Assembly (NCBI RefSeq): GCF_005871165.1
Contig: NZ_SWKP01000009.1
Location: 237,716-301,715 of the forward strand
Source of the DNA: Maricaulis alexandrii
Lineage (GTDB): Bacteria > Pseudomonadota > Alphaproteobacteria > Caulobacterales > Maricaulaceae
Direction: 5' to 3'
DNA length: 64,000 nucleotides
Part shown: positions 51,370 to 59,889 of the stretch, in pieces
Layout of the letters: the number at the start of each line of letters is the position of its first letter
How positions within the stretch are numbered: the stretch's first letter is position 1
Notes under the pieces: generated by a model
What the model was told of the DNA's origin: nothing
The model's input: only the letters and a program-made list of their open reading frames with translations
The model's database searches: none
Position numbers and translations under genes: made by a program

Positions 51370-52170
51370 ATGTCTGGAATTCGTACAGATCTGACGGGAC
51401 AGGTGGCGGTTGTCACCGGCTCGACGAGCGGGATTGGCGCGGCGATGGCCGAGGCGCTGGCGGAAAACGGAGCACATGTGGTTCTCAACGGGCTGGGCGA
51501 TGCCGGTGAGATCGAGGCGTTGCGCGCGAAGATCGCCGCCGATCATGGCGTCGAGGTCCGCTACCACCCGGCCAACATGATGAAGCCGGACGAGATCGCC
51601 GACATGGTGGCCTATGCCGAGCGCGAGTTCGGCCGTCTGGACATCCTGATGAACAATGCCGGCATCCAGAATGTCGCCCCAGTGGATGAATTCCCCACCG
51701 AGAAATGGGATGCGATCATCGCCATCAATCTCTCCTCCGTCTTCCATGCCTGCAAGACAGCGGTGCCGATCATGAAGAAACAGGGCAAGGGCCGGATCGT
51801 GAATCTGGCCTCTGTCCACGGCCTGGTCGCCTCGCCCTTCAAATCGGCCTATGTCGCGGCCAAGCATGGCGTGATCGGTTTCACCAAGACGCTGGCGCTG
51901 GAGATCGCCGAGACCGGCATTACCTGCAATGCCATCTGCCCGGGCTATGTGAAAACACCGCTGGTGGAGAACCAGATCGCCGACACGGCCAAGGCGCGCG
52001 GGATTTCCGAAGAGGAAGTCGTGCGTGATGTCATGCTGGCCGCCCAGCCGACCAAGCAATTCGTCACCTTCGAACAACTCGCTGGTGCGCTGCTCTATCT
52101 TGTCTCCGACGCCGGTGCCAATATGAATGGTACGCAGATCACGGTGGACGGCGGATGGACGGCGAAATAA
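51370..52170 (+). CDS. bdhA: 3-hydroxybutyrate dehydrogenase
   Basis: NAD-dependent SDR enzyme that interconverts (R)-3-hydroxybutyrate and acetoacetate in polyhydroxybutyrate/ketone metabolism. The 266-residue protein has the cofactor motif TGSTSGIG, NNAGIQ, the active-site YVAAKHG and the BDH-typical CPGYVKTPLVENQI and QPTKQFVTFEQLAG segments. GAAGGGTCATTC precedes the ATG. Confidence 0.95.
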   Translation: MSGIRTDLTGQVAVVTGSTSGIGAAMAEALAENGAHVVLNGLGDAGEIEALRAKIAADHGVEVRYHPANMMKPDEIADMVAYAEREFGRLDILMNNAGIQNVAPVDEFPTEKWDAIIAINLSSVFHACKTAVPIMKKQGKGRIVNLASVHGLVASPFKSAYVAAKHGVIGFTKTLALEIAETGITCNAICPGYVKTPLVENQIADTAKARGISEEEVVRDVMLAAQPTKQFVTFEQLAGALLYLVSDAGANMNGTQITVDGGWTAK

Positions 52171-52194
52171 CGATTTCAAGGCATTGGCTGCGGC

Positions 52195-52650
52195 ATGACA
52201 ACTGAGCCGCTGCGTCCCATTGCCGGCGCGGGGATTGTGGTCTTTCGCGAGGATGAGGTCCTGCTGATCAAGCGGGGCAAGCCGCCCTATCGCGGCCAAT
52301 GGTCCCTGCCCGGCGGCAAGATCGAATACGGCGAGACGGCCGCCGAGGCCGCCCTGCGCGAACTGGCCGAAGAGACCGGTACTTCGGCCCGCATTCTCGG
52401 CCTGATCGATGTCATCGACAGTATCGGCCTGCGCGAACCGGGCCAGCCGGGCGACTGGCATTTCGTGCTGACCGACTTCGCCGCCATCTGGACCGGTGGC
52501 GAGCCCATCGCCGACGACGATGTCACCGAGGCCGCCTTCTTCCCCTATGACGAAGCCATCGCCCGGACCGAGTGGGACAAGACCCGCGATGTGATCGGCC
52601 GGGCGCGCGACATCGTCCAGGCCTTTACTGCGCCACAATCGGGCGCATGA
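52195..52650 (+). CDS. NUDIX hydrolase
   Basis: A 151-residue pyrophosphohydrolase with a complete Nudix box (G-x5-E-x7-REL-x2-E-E-x-GT, about residues 38-60). The N-terminal strand GAGIVVFREDEVLLIKRG and the SLPGGKIEYGE loop are typical of ADP-ribose/NTP-type members. The substrate is unknown. Its stop overlaps the next start (ATGA), coupling it to a TIGR02301 protein. Confidence 0.9.
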   Translation: MTTEPLRPIAGAGIVVFREDEVLLIKRGKPPYRGQWSLPGGKIEYGETAAEAALRELAEETGTSARILGLIDVIDSIGLREPGQPGDWHFVLTDFAAIWTGGEPIADDDVTEAAFFPYDEAIARTEWDKTRDVIGRARDIVQAFTAPQSGA

Positions 52651-53084
52651 TGCGCGCCATGCGCCTGCTTGTCCTTGCCTGTCTGTGTTTCGCGTTCGCC
52701 AGCCCAGCTCTGGCGCAGAAGCCGCGCGTCCCGACACAGCCGGACCCGTCCATCCTGACCGAAACCCCGGTCGAGGACCGGGTCGACCGCGAGCGCACCC
52801 TGCCCTATCTCGCCTATACGCTGGGCGAACTCCACTATCTCGCCTTTGCCTGCGAAGGTCCGGACACCCAGACCTGGCGCGACCGGATGGTGGAATTGCT
52901 GGCGATGGAAGCCGCCGATAATGGCCGTTTCCGCGATCGGCTGATCGACAGTTTCAACGAAGGCTATCGCGCCCAGCAACGCTATCGCGCCCGCTGCGGC
53001 GCCGAGGCCGAAGCGGAACGCCGCGCCCTCGCCCATCGCGGGCGAGACCTGTCGGAAATGATGCGCTCCGCCTATTTCGATTGA
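52647..53084 (+). CDS. TIGR02301 family exported protein
   Basis: A 145-residue protein of an alphaproteobacterium-specific family of unknown function. It has a signal peptide (MRLLVLACLCFAFASPALAQ) and the family pattern LPYLAYTLGELHYLAFACEG, FNEGYRAQQRYRARCG and a C-terminal helical segment. It is translationally coupled to the NUDIX gene by a four-base overlap, an arrangement common in this class. Confidence 0.88.
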   Translation: MMRAMRLLVLACLCFAFASPALAQKPRVPTQPDPSILTETPVEDRVDRERTLPYLAYTLGELHYLAFACEGPDTQTWRDRMVELLAMEAADNGRFRDRLIDSFNEGYRAQQRYRARCGAEAEAERRALAHRGRDLSEMMRSAYFD

Positions 53085-53204
53085 ACCGAATCCGGCCGCA
53101 ACCACACTTTGTCACAAGAGGCGGGATGCAGGGCTCGATTGTCCCGTTTCCAACGCCATGAAGTCCGGCGTATGCTGGCGCTTGATTGATCTTGAGGGGG
53201 ACTG

Positions 53205-54227
53205 ATGCCGGATCGCCGCGCCCAATTGGAAAGCCTGAGTATCGACCGGGAGGCCGAGACAGAGCGGTCCGGTCTGTCGGTCGGCACGACAGCTGTGATT
53301 GCACTCATTGCCGCCGGCCTGTCGGCCGGTGGGACCTGGTATGTCATGCGCGGTGAAGCCGATGCGCCGCCTCGCGAAACGCCCGTACAGCCCGCATCCG
53401 CGCCGGCCGAAACGCCCGCCCCACAATCCCAGACACCCGCCCCGGCCCCGCGTGCGTCCGGCTTGGTCGCATCCGGCTATGTCGTGGCACGCCGCCAGGC
53501 CACGGTCTCTGCGGAAATCACCGGCCGGATCAGCGAAGTCCTGGTCGAGGAAGGTACCGTGGTCGAAGCCGGGGAGGTCGTGGCCCGCCTTGACGATGAA
53601 CGCGCACAGATCCAGCTGCGTCTGTTGAGCGCCCAGCGCGACAGCGCGCTCGCCCGCACCCGCTCCCTGATGGCCCAACAGGCCGAGTCAGAGCGTGTTC
53701 TGGAACGGGCCCGGACGCTGGAAGAACGCGGGATCGGTTCGGCCGCTTCCGTCACCTCGGCGCAGGCCCAGTTCGACAGCCTCTCCGCCCAGATCAATGC
53801 CGCCCGCGCCGACTACCAGGCCGCCTCGGCCCAGGTTGCCAGCCAGGAAGACCTGATCGACCGGCACGTGGTCCGCGCGCCCTTTGCCGGCATTGTTGTC
53901 GCCAAGAACGCCCAAGTCGGCGAAATCCTGTCGCCGGCCTCGGCGGGGGGCGGTTTCACCCGGACCGGCGTGGCCACCCTGGTCGACATGGATTCGCTGG
54001 AATTGGAAGTCGATGTGAATGAAGGCCAGATCGGCCGGGTCTCGACAGGCCAGAGCGTGGAAGCCCGGCTGGACGCCTATCCGGACTGGCGCATCCCCGC
54101 CCATGTCGAGGCGATCATTCCCACCGCCGACCGGGCCCGCGCGACGATCACCGTGCGTGTGGCCTTTGACGAAAGCGACAGCCGGATCCTGCCGGACATG
54201 GCCGCCCGCGTCGTCTTTGCCGAATAG
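53205..54227 (+). CDS. Periplasmic adaptor subunit of MacAB-like exporter (HlyD/RND type)
   Basis: A 340-residue membrane-fusion protein with an N-terminal anchor (about 26-46) and a Pro/Ala-rich linker. A biotinyl-lipoyl-like half motif (SGYVVARRQATVSAEITGRI), a coiled-coil hairpin (about 140-215) and a beta-barrel domain (VDMDSLELEVDVNEGQIGRV) follow. It would bridge the inner-membrane permeases to an outer-membrane channel encoded elsewhere. It is the first gene of a four-gene operon; GAGGGGG precedes the ATG. Confidence 0.88.
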   Translation: MPDRRAQLESLSIDREAETERSGLSVGTTAVIALIAAGLSAGGTWYVMRGEADAPPRETPVQPASAPAETPAPQSQTPAPAPRASGLVASGYVVARRQATVSAEITGRISEVLVEEGTVVEAGEVVARLDDERAQIQLRLLSAQRDSALARTRSLMAQQAESERVLERARTLEERGIGSAASVTSAQAQFDSLSAQINAARADYQAASAQVASQEDLIDRHVVRAPFAGIVVAKNAQVGEILSPASAGGGFTRTGVATLVDMDSLELEVDVNEGQIGRVSTGQSVEARLDAYPDWRIPAHVEAIIPTADRARATITVRVAFDESDSRILPDMAARVVFAE

Positions 54228-54248
54228 CCCGAAAGAAGGAAGCTCCCC

Positions 54249-54941
54249 GTGGATACGCTTTATGAACTGACCGACCTGTCCAAGCGATACGCGCGCGGCA
54301 AGGAAACGATCACGATCTTTGAAGAGCTCACCATGACCATCCCGCAGGGGGATTTCATCGCCATCATGGGCCCGTCCGGCTCCGGCAAGACCACCTTGCT
54401 GAACATGCTGGGCGGGATCGACCGCCCATCCTCCGGCTCCGTGGTGTGTGAAGGCGTCCGGGTCGACAGGCTCTCCGAGGGCAAGCTGGCGCAGTGGCGT
54501 TCCCAGCATGTCGGCTTCATTTTCCAGTTCTACAATCTCATGCCCACCCTCACGGCAGCCCAGAATGTCGAACTTCCCCTCCTCCTGACCAAACTGTCGG
54601 GCAAGCAGCGCAAGGAACGCGTCGCCACGGCACTCGACATTGTCGGGCTGGCGGATCGCAAGGGGCACCGGCCGCGGCAATTGTCCGGCGGCCAGCAACA
54701 GCGTGTCGCCATCGCCCGCGCCATCGTCGCCGATCCGAAAGTCCTGCTCTGCGACGAACCGACCGGTGATCTCGACCGCGTGTCGGCCGACGAAATCCTG
54801 GAAACCCTGCAATTGCTGAACAAGGAATTGGGCAAGACCATCGTGATGGTCACGCACGACCCGTCGGCCGCCAAATACGCGCAGCGGGAACTGCATCTCG
54901 ACAAGGGCCGCTTCATTGAGCAGGTCCAGGAGTCGGTCTGA
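54249..54941 (+). CDS. MacB/LolD-type ABC transporter ATP-binding protein
   Basis: A 230-residue ATPase with Walker A GPSGSGKTT, Q-loop FQFYNLMPTLTAAQNVELP, signature LSGGQQQR, Walker B LLCDEPTGDLD and the switch His in VTHDP. The Q-loop and GDLDRVSADE pattern is that of the MacB/LolD/FtsE group that drives mechanotransmission-type permeases. It starts at GTG behind AGAAGGAAG, and its stop shares a base with the next start (TGATG). Confidence 0.93.
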   Translation: MDTLYELTDLSKRYARGKETITIFEELTMTIPQGDFIAIMGPSGSGKTTLLNMLGGIDRPSSGSVVCEGVRVDRLSEGKLAQWRSQHVGFIFQFYNLMPTLTAAQNVELPLLLTKLSGKQRKERVATALDIVGLADRKGHRPRQLSGGQQQRVAIARAIVADPKVLLCDEPTGDLDRVSADEILETLQLLNKELGKTIVMVTHDPSAAKYAQRELHLDKGRFIEQVQESV

Positions 54942-56098
54942 TGAATGACCTCACCCTCATCCGGAAGAACCTGTTCCGAAAGAAGCTCAGGGCCATTCTT
55001 CTGACCCTGTCGATTCTCATCGCCTTCCTGATCTTCGGCGTGTTGGGGTCCTTCAACCGTGTGCTCAATGCCGGCGTGGAACTGGCAGCAGCCGACCGGC
55101 TCATCACGATGAACAATACCGGTTTCACCCAATCCCTGCCCTATGCCTATTGGGGCCGGGTCCAGGGTGTGGAGGGCGTTCGCAATGCCAGCCATATGAG
55201 CTGGTTTGGCGGCTATTATCAGGAGCCGACCCAGGTCGTTCAGGCCTTCGCGGTCGATCCGGAAACCTTCCTCGCCGCCTATCCCGAATTCCTCATTCCG
55301 GACGATCAGCGCCAGGCCTTCATCGACCAGCGGAACTGTCTTCTGATCGGCGAGACCCTGGCCCGCCAGTATGACTGGTCTGTCGGCGACCGCGTCCCGC
55401 TGCTTTCCAATATCTGGCAGAAGACGGACGGGACCTCGTCCTGGGACTTCGAGGTGTGCGCCATCTACGCACCGTCCATGGAAGAGATGTCCACCGCAGC
55501 GGCCTACATGCAGTACGACTATTACAACGAGGCCCTCTCCTTCAATCAGGACCGGGTCGGGATGATCGTGCTCAATACGGTCGACCCGGCAGTGAATGAC
55601 CGGGTCGCCAACGAGATCGATGCGATGTTCGAGAACTCGCCGGCCCAGACCGACACCTCGACGGAAGCAGCCTTCAGCCAAGCCTTCATCAACCAGATCG
55701 GCAATATCGGCCTCATCCTGATCTATGTCGTCGGGGCGGCCTTCGGCATCATCCTTCTGATCGTCGGCACCAGCCTGATCCTGGCCATTTCGGAACGCAC
55801 GAAGGAAATCGCGGTGATGAAGACGCTGGGCTTCCCGGCCCCGCGCATCTTCCGCATGGTCCTGATCGAGTCCGTCATGCTCAGCCTGGTCGGCGGTCTG
55901 GCCGGTATCGGCCTCGCCGCCCTGCTGCTCAAGGGATTGGCCACGGCACTGGCGGGCACCCTGCCCGGCCTGGCTGTCACAGGCGGCATTTTCGGCATCG
56001 CCCTGGCGATGATGATCGGGTTCGGCATCATTACCGGCATTGCACCGGCCCTGAATGCCCACCGGGTTCGCATCGTCGAAGCCCTCGGCAAGCAATAG
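54941..56098 (+). CDS. FtsX/MacB-like ABC permease, first subunit
   Basis: A 385-residue permease with an N-terminal helix (about 17-38), a large periplasmic MacB-PCD domain (about 45-255) and three C-terminal helices (about 265-290, 305-335 and 345-375). The cytoplasmic ERTKEIAVMKTLGFPAPRI loop is the FtsX-type coupling helix. It overlaps the ATPase gene by one base. Because two different permeases follow one ATPase, they probably form a heterodimer. Confidence 0.9.
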   Translation: MNDLTLIRKNLFRKKLRAILLTLSILIAFLIFGVLGSFNRVLNAGVELAAADRLITMNNTGFTQSLPYAYWGRVQGVEGVRNASHMSWFGGYYQEPTQVVQAFAVDPETFLAAYPEFLIPDDQRQAFIDQRNCLLIGETLARQYDWSVGDRVPLLSNIWQKTDGTSSWDFEVCAIYAPSMEEMSTAAAYMQYDYYNEALSFNQDRVGMIVLNTVDPAVNDRVANEIDAMFENSPAQTDTSTEAAFSQAFINQIGNIGLILIYVVGAAFGIILLIVGTSLILAISERTKEIAVMKTLGFPAPRIFRMVLIESVMLSLVGGLAGIGLAALLLKGLATALAGTLPGLAVTGGIFGIALAMMIGFGIITGIAPALNAHRVRIVEALGKQ

Positions 56099-56107
56099 GA
56101 GATCGGC

Positions 56108-57292
56108 ATGTTCAAACAGACCGGTGCCATCTCGATGATGAATCTGCGCTCCCTGCCCCAGCGGGCCGGCATGTCGCTCGCCACCGTCCTCTCCATCGCG
56201 CTTGTCGTGGCCGTCCTGCTCGGCTTCCTGGCCATGGCCGACGGCTTCCAGAAGACAGTCGACGGAACCGGTTCCGAAGACGTCGCCGTGATCCTGCGCG
56301 GCGGCTCCCAGGCAGAGCTCAACAGCGTGCTCAGCGCCGACCAGTTCCGTGTCCTGGAAACGGCCCCCGGTGTCGCGACCGATGCCCGGGGTGATCCGCT
56401 GATCTCCGGCGAACTCTATATCGCCGTGGACGGGATCAAGCGGGACCTGGGAACCGAGGCCAACCTGCCCATGCGGGGCGTCGGTGAGCAGGCCCCGCAC
56501 CTGCGTGGCCAGTTCGACCTGGTGGCCGGCCGCATGTTCCAGCCCGGCACGAATGAAATCATCGTGGGCGAAGCCGTGCTGAGAGCCTTTGTCGGTTTCG
56601 AGCTGGGTGAGACCATCCGCATCGGTTCCAATGAGTGGCAGGTCGTCGGCCTGTTCTCGACCGGCGGAACCGTGTTCGAGAGTGAAGTCTGGGCCGATAT
56701 CGGCGTGGTGCAGAACCTCTATCAGCGCGGCAGTGCGCTCCAGTCCATCCGCGTGCGGCTGACCTCGGCTGACGCCATTTCGGACCTGGAGGCCTTCGCC
56801 GAGGCCGATCCGCGCCTGAACGAGCTGGACATTCTCAACGAGCGGGAATTCTTCGCCGGGCAGAGCCGGACGCTGAACACCATTATCCGCCTGGTCGGCT
56901 GGCCCCTGTCCATTGTCATGGCAATCGGCGCCTTCGCCGGGGCTTGGAACACGATGTATTCGTCCGTCGATGCCCGCATGCGGGAAATCGCCACCTTGCG
57001 GGCCATCGGCTTTTCCGGAGGCGCGGCCGCCATGGGCACGCTGATCGAGGCCCTCATCCTGTCAGCGCTGGGTGGGCTGCTGGGCGCGGCCGCCGTCTAT
57101 CTTCTGTTCAACGGCGCGTCGGCATCCACGCTGGGCTCCGGATTCACGCAAGTGGTCTTCTCGTTCTCGGTGACAGGCGGGTCGGTGATGGCCGGCATGA
57201 TCATGGCCATCATCATCGGCTTCCTCGGCGGTCTGGTACCTGCGATCCGTTCTGCCTCTGTGCCGCTGCTGACGGTGCATCGCAGCGACTAG
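56108..57292 (+). CDS. FtsX/MacB-like ABC permease, second subunit
   Basis: A 394-residue permease with the same plan as the preceding subunit: an N-terminal helix (about 18-42), a periplasmic domain and C-terminal helices with the DARMREIATLRAIGFSGGAA coupling segment. It diverges strongly from the first subunit, which supports heterodimer formation. It ends the exporter operon. Cargo is unknown; MacAB relatives export macrolides, toxins, lipids or peptides. Confidence 0.9.
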   Translation: MFKQTGAISMMNLRSLPQRAGMSLATVLSIALVVAVLLGFLAMADGFQKTVDGTGSEDVAVILRGGSQAELNSVLSADQFRVLETAPGVATDARGDPLISGELYIAVDGIKRDLGTEANLPMRGVGEQAPHLRGQFDLVAGRMFQPGTNEIIVGEAVLRAFVGFELGETIRIGSNEWQVVGLFSTGGTVFESEVWADIGVVQNLYQRGSALQSIRVRLTSADAISDLEAFAEADPRLNELDILNEREFFAGQSRTLNTIIRLVGWPLSIVMAIGAFAGAWNTMYSSVDARMREIATLRAIGFSGGAAAMGTLIEALILSALGGLLGAAAVYLLFNGASASTLGSGFTQVVFSFSVTGGSVMAGMIMAIIIGFLGGLVPAIRSASVPLLTVHRSD

Positions 57293-57304
57293 GCCGGCGC
57301 GCCG

Positions 57305-58066
57305 CTAGCCGTAATAGGCGTCCTCGGCCGCACGGAGTTTTTCCTCCTCCTTGTGCGGCGGCAGGATTTCCATTTTCACATGGCGGCGGCGATTGGTGGA
57401 GATGACGAAAAAGCGCTTGTCCGGATAGTCCAGCTTGCACTCCAGCATGGCCGACGTGATCAGGTCGACATTCTTGAGGTCGTCATCGGACATGCCGAAG
57501 GAATGCGGTTCCGGCCGGCCGTATTCTTCCAGCCCCTTCTCCACGCACTGGCGGATGGCGCGGCGCTTGAGGCCGGCCGTCGTCAGGTGCGGGCCCAGCT
57601 CGTCGCGGATCTCCGGATTGGAGCAGGGATAGATGGCCAGATAGTTCGGCTCTTCCGGCAGATGCCCCGCTTCCACCAGAATGCGCAGGCCTTCCATGAT
57701 GGTCTCGCGCGAGTGCTGGCGCGCGGTGATGATCGCGACCGGCCGGCGCTTGAGCACGGCGTATTTGAAAATCTCCCAGGACGGGCCCTTCCAGTGGGCA
57801 CTGTCCAGGGCACGGCGGACATCGCGCAGCAGGTATTCCTCGCCATTGCGATCCTTGCCGTCGGCAAACTCGCGATAGGCGCGCGCCGGCGGATCGGCCC
57901 AGTCTTCCCAGATGCCCGGCACACCGAGATAGGCCTTGATGTCCTCATACTCATGCTGCCGCATGGCCTTCTCTTCGCCGGTCACCGTGTTGAGCAGGTG
58001 TATCCGGGTCGGCAGGTGCAGGATGTTCTCGTCGATGTCGAAGAAATAGAAGCTCTTCCGGTCCAC
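57305..58066 (-). CDS. HAD-like protein of unknown function
   Basis: A 253-residue protein beginning with a GTG start (AAGGA seven bases upstream). FFDIDEN (residues 8-14) looks like HAD motif I with the Asp nucleophile at 10 and Asp12. IITARQHS (about 112) fits motif II, and FGMSDDDLKNVDLI (about 190) fits the acidic motif IV. It is thus probably a phosphatase or phosphatase-like fold, but no named family is recognised. It lies just upstream, in transcript order downstream, of a DUF6165 gene. Confidence 0.65.
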   Translation of the reverse strand: MDRKSFYFFDIDENILHLPTRIHLLNTVTGEEKAMRQHEYEDIKAYLGVPGIWEDWADPPARAYREFADGKDRNGEEYLLRDVRRALDSAHWKGPSWEIFKYAVLKRRPVAIITARQHSRETIMEGLRILVEAGHLPEEPNYLAIYPCSNPEIRDELGPHLTTAGLKRRAIRQCVEKGLEEYGRPEPHSFGMSDDDLKNVDLITSAMLECKLDYPDKRFFVISTNRRRHVKMEILPPHKEEEKLRAAEDAYYG

Positions 58067-58126
58067 GCTGTTTTCCTTGCTCGGCGGCGCATGATGGGGG
58101 CCGGATACGCGTCCCGGCCCGCCGGA

Positions 58127-58519
58127 TCAATACTCTGCGTAGGACTTTTCTTCCACGATGGTGGAGCCCAGCAGGAGATTGATCTCCTTTTTCAGGGCAG
58201 CGCGCTTGTCATTGGTGACATAGACGGCGCGGGCCAGGCGGATGAATTCCTCGCCGAAATCGCCCTGGCGCTCGCAATCGCGGATATCATCCTCGATCTC
58301 CCAGAGCGCTTCATTGACGGTCTTCAGCGCCGCTTCCAGGCGCACCATCTCGTCACTGGCCGGGACATGCTCTTTCTGGGTCGCGGTCAGGATGTCCAGC
58401 TCGGTGCGGACATTCTTCAGCTTGGCTTCATCGCGGATCCGCTCGGACTTGATGCGCAGAATGGTGATCTTGTCGATCAGCTCGCCCGGAGCGATCGCGG
58501 TCATGATGGTGGTGGTCAC
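58127..58519 (-). CDS. DUF6165 family protein
   Basis: A 130-residue mostly helical protein with the family pattern IAPGELIDKITILRIKSERI, ALKTVNEALWEIEDDIRDCE and VTNDKRAALKKEINLLLGS. Its function is unknown; related proteins appear near glycosyltransferase and surface-polysaccharide genes. I chose the GTG at 58519, nine bases after GGAAGG; the ATG at 58504 has no Shine-Dalgarno. Confidence 0.8.
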   Translation of the reverse strand: MTTTIMTAIAPGELIDKITILRIKSERIRDEAKLKNVRTELDILTATQKEHVPASDEMVRLEAALKTVNEALWEIEDDIRDCERQGDFGEEFIRLARAVYVTNDKRAALKKEINLLLGSTIVEEKSYAEY

Positions 58520-58558
58520 GGGGTTGGTCCTTCCTGCTTGCCGCCTCGCGGGCACGGC

Positions 58559-59827
58559 TCAATCGCGCTCGGGCGGGGTCCAGTCACTGCCGGCCGACCG
58601 GCGGCGGGCCAGGCGCAGAGCGAGGCCCAGCGCTACCCCTACGGCAATCGCCACGGTCAGGTCCACTATCACGGTCAGGACCAGGGTCAGCAGCAACAGG
58701 ACCCGGTCACCCCAGGGCGTGCGCCAGTAGCTGCCCCAGCGATGCGGCTCGCTCATATTCCAGGCGGTCACCAGCAGCAGCGCCGCCAGGGCCGGCATGG
58801 CGAGACGGCCCGCCAGCGGCGCGGCGACCAGCATGATCAGGAGAATGACCAGCGCGTGGACAAGACCGGCCACCGGGGTTTTCCCGCCCGCCCGGACATT
58901 GGTCGCGGTGCGGGCAATGGCGCCGGTTGCCGGCAGACCGCCGAACAGGGCCGACCCGATATTGGCGAAACCCTGCGCCGTCAGCTCGGCATTGGGCCGG
59001 TGCTGACCCTGGATCATGCGGTCGGCCACCATGGCGGAGAGCAGGGATTCCACGCCCGCCAGAAAGGCGATCACGAGCGCTGAAGGCAGGAGCTCCACCA
59101 GCCGTGCCGGACTGATCTCCGGCCAGTGCGGCGCCGGCAGGCCGGATGGCAGGGCCCCGAAGCGCGAAGTGATCGTGTCGACGCCCAGGCCCAGCACGGT
59201 CACCAGGCCGGAGGCGAGGATCAGCGCCAGGATCAGGCCGGGAAATTTCGGGGCCAGGCGCCGGAAGCCCAGGATCAGGACAGCGGCCAGCGCGGAAATG
59301 CCGAAAGCGCTCCAGTTCACACTGTCCCGCGCGGCCAGCAGGAGGCTGACCGTGTCCAGCGCATTCTCCGGAGCATGGTCCAGCGTCAGGCCGAACACAT
59401 CCTTGAACTGGCTGAGCGCGATGATCAGGGCGATGCCGATGGTGAAACCGTTGACCACAGCCTCCGGAACGAAGGCGATCAAGCGCCCGGCCCGGAACTG
59501 CCCCGCCACAACCAGAATGCTCCCCGCCATCAGGGTCGCCAAGACCAGCCCGTCATAGCCATGCTCGGCGATCACCGAGAACACCACGACGATGAAAGCC
59601 CCGGTCGGTCCGCCGATCTGGACCCGGCTGCCGCCGAACAGGGAAATCAGGAAACCGCCGACCACGGCCGTGACAATGCCCTGGGCCGGGTCGGCACCGG
59701 AGGCAATGGCGATGGCAAGGCTGAGCGGCAGGGCAACCAGGGCGACCGTCGTCCCGGCGGACAGGTCCGCCAGGAATTGCTTCAGATCATAGGTCTGGAG
59801 CGTTGTGATGATCTTGGGCAGCCGCAT
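58559..59827 (-). CDS. SulP/SLC26 family anion transporter lacking STAS domain
   Basis: A 422-residue transporter with about 12-14 helices. It has the SulP signature region SLFGGSRVQIGGPTGAFIVVV and the GLPATGAIARTATNVRAGGKTPVAG segment. Typical members carry bicarbonate, sulfate or dicarboxylates. The C-terminal STAS domain of about 100 residues found in most SulP proteins is missing; the protein ends in a short basic/acidic tail after the last helix. Confidence 0.88.
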   Translation of the reverse strand: MRLPKIITTLQTYDLKQFLADLSAGTTVALVALPLSLAIAIASGADPAQGIVTAVVGGFLISLFGGSRVQIGGPTGAFIVVVFSVIAEHGYDGLVLATLMAGSILVVAGQFRAGRLIAFVPEAVVNGFTIGIALIIALSQFKDVFGLTLDHAPENALDTVSLLLAARDSVNWSAFGISALAAVLILGFRRLAPKFPGLILALILASGLVTVLGLGVDTITSRFGALPSGLPAPHWPEISPARLVELLPSALVIAFLAGVESLLSAMVADRMIQGQHRPNAELTAQGFANIGSALFGGLPATGAIARTATNVRAGGKTPVAGLVHALVILLIMLVAAPLAGRLAMPALAALLLVTAWNMSEPHRWGSYWRTPWGDRVLLLLTLVLTVIVDLTVAIAVGVALGLALRLARRRSAGSDWTPPERD

Positions 59828-59889
59828 GAATGACCTCCTACCATTCGCGGCAGGGGATCACCATTGCGACAAAAGCACGCCGCACAGGA

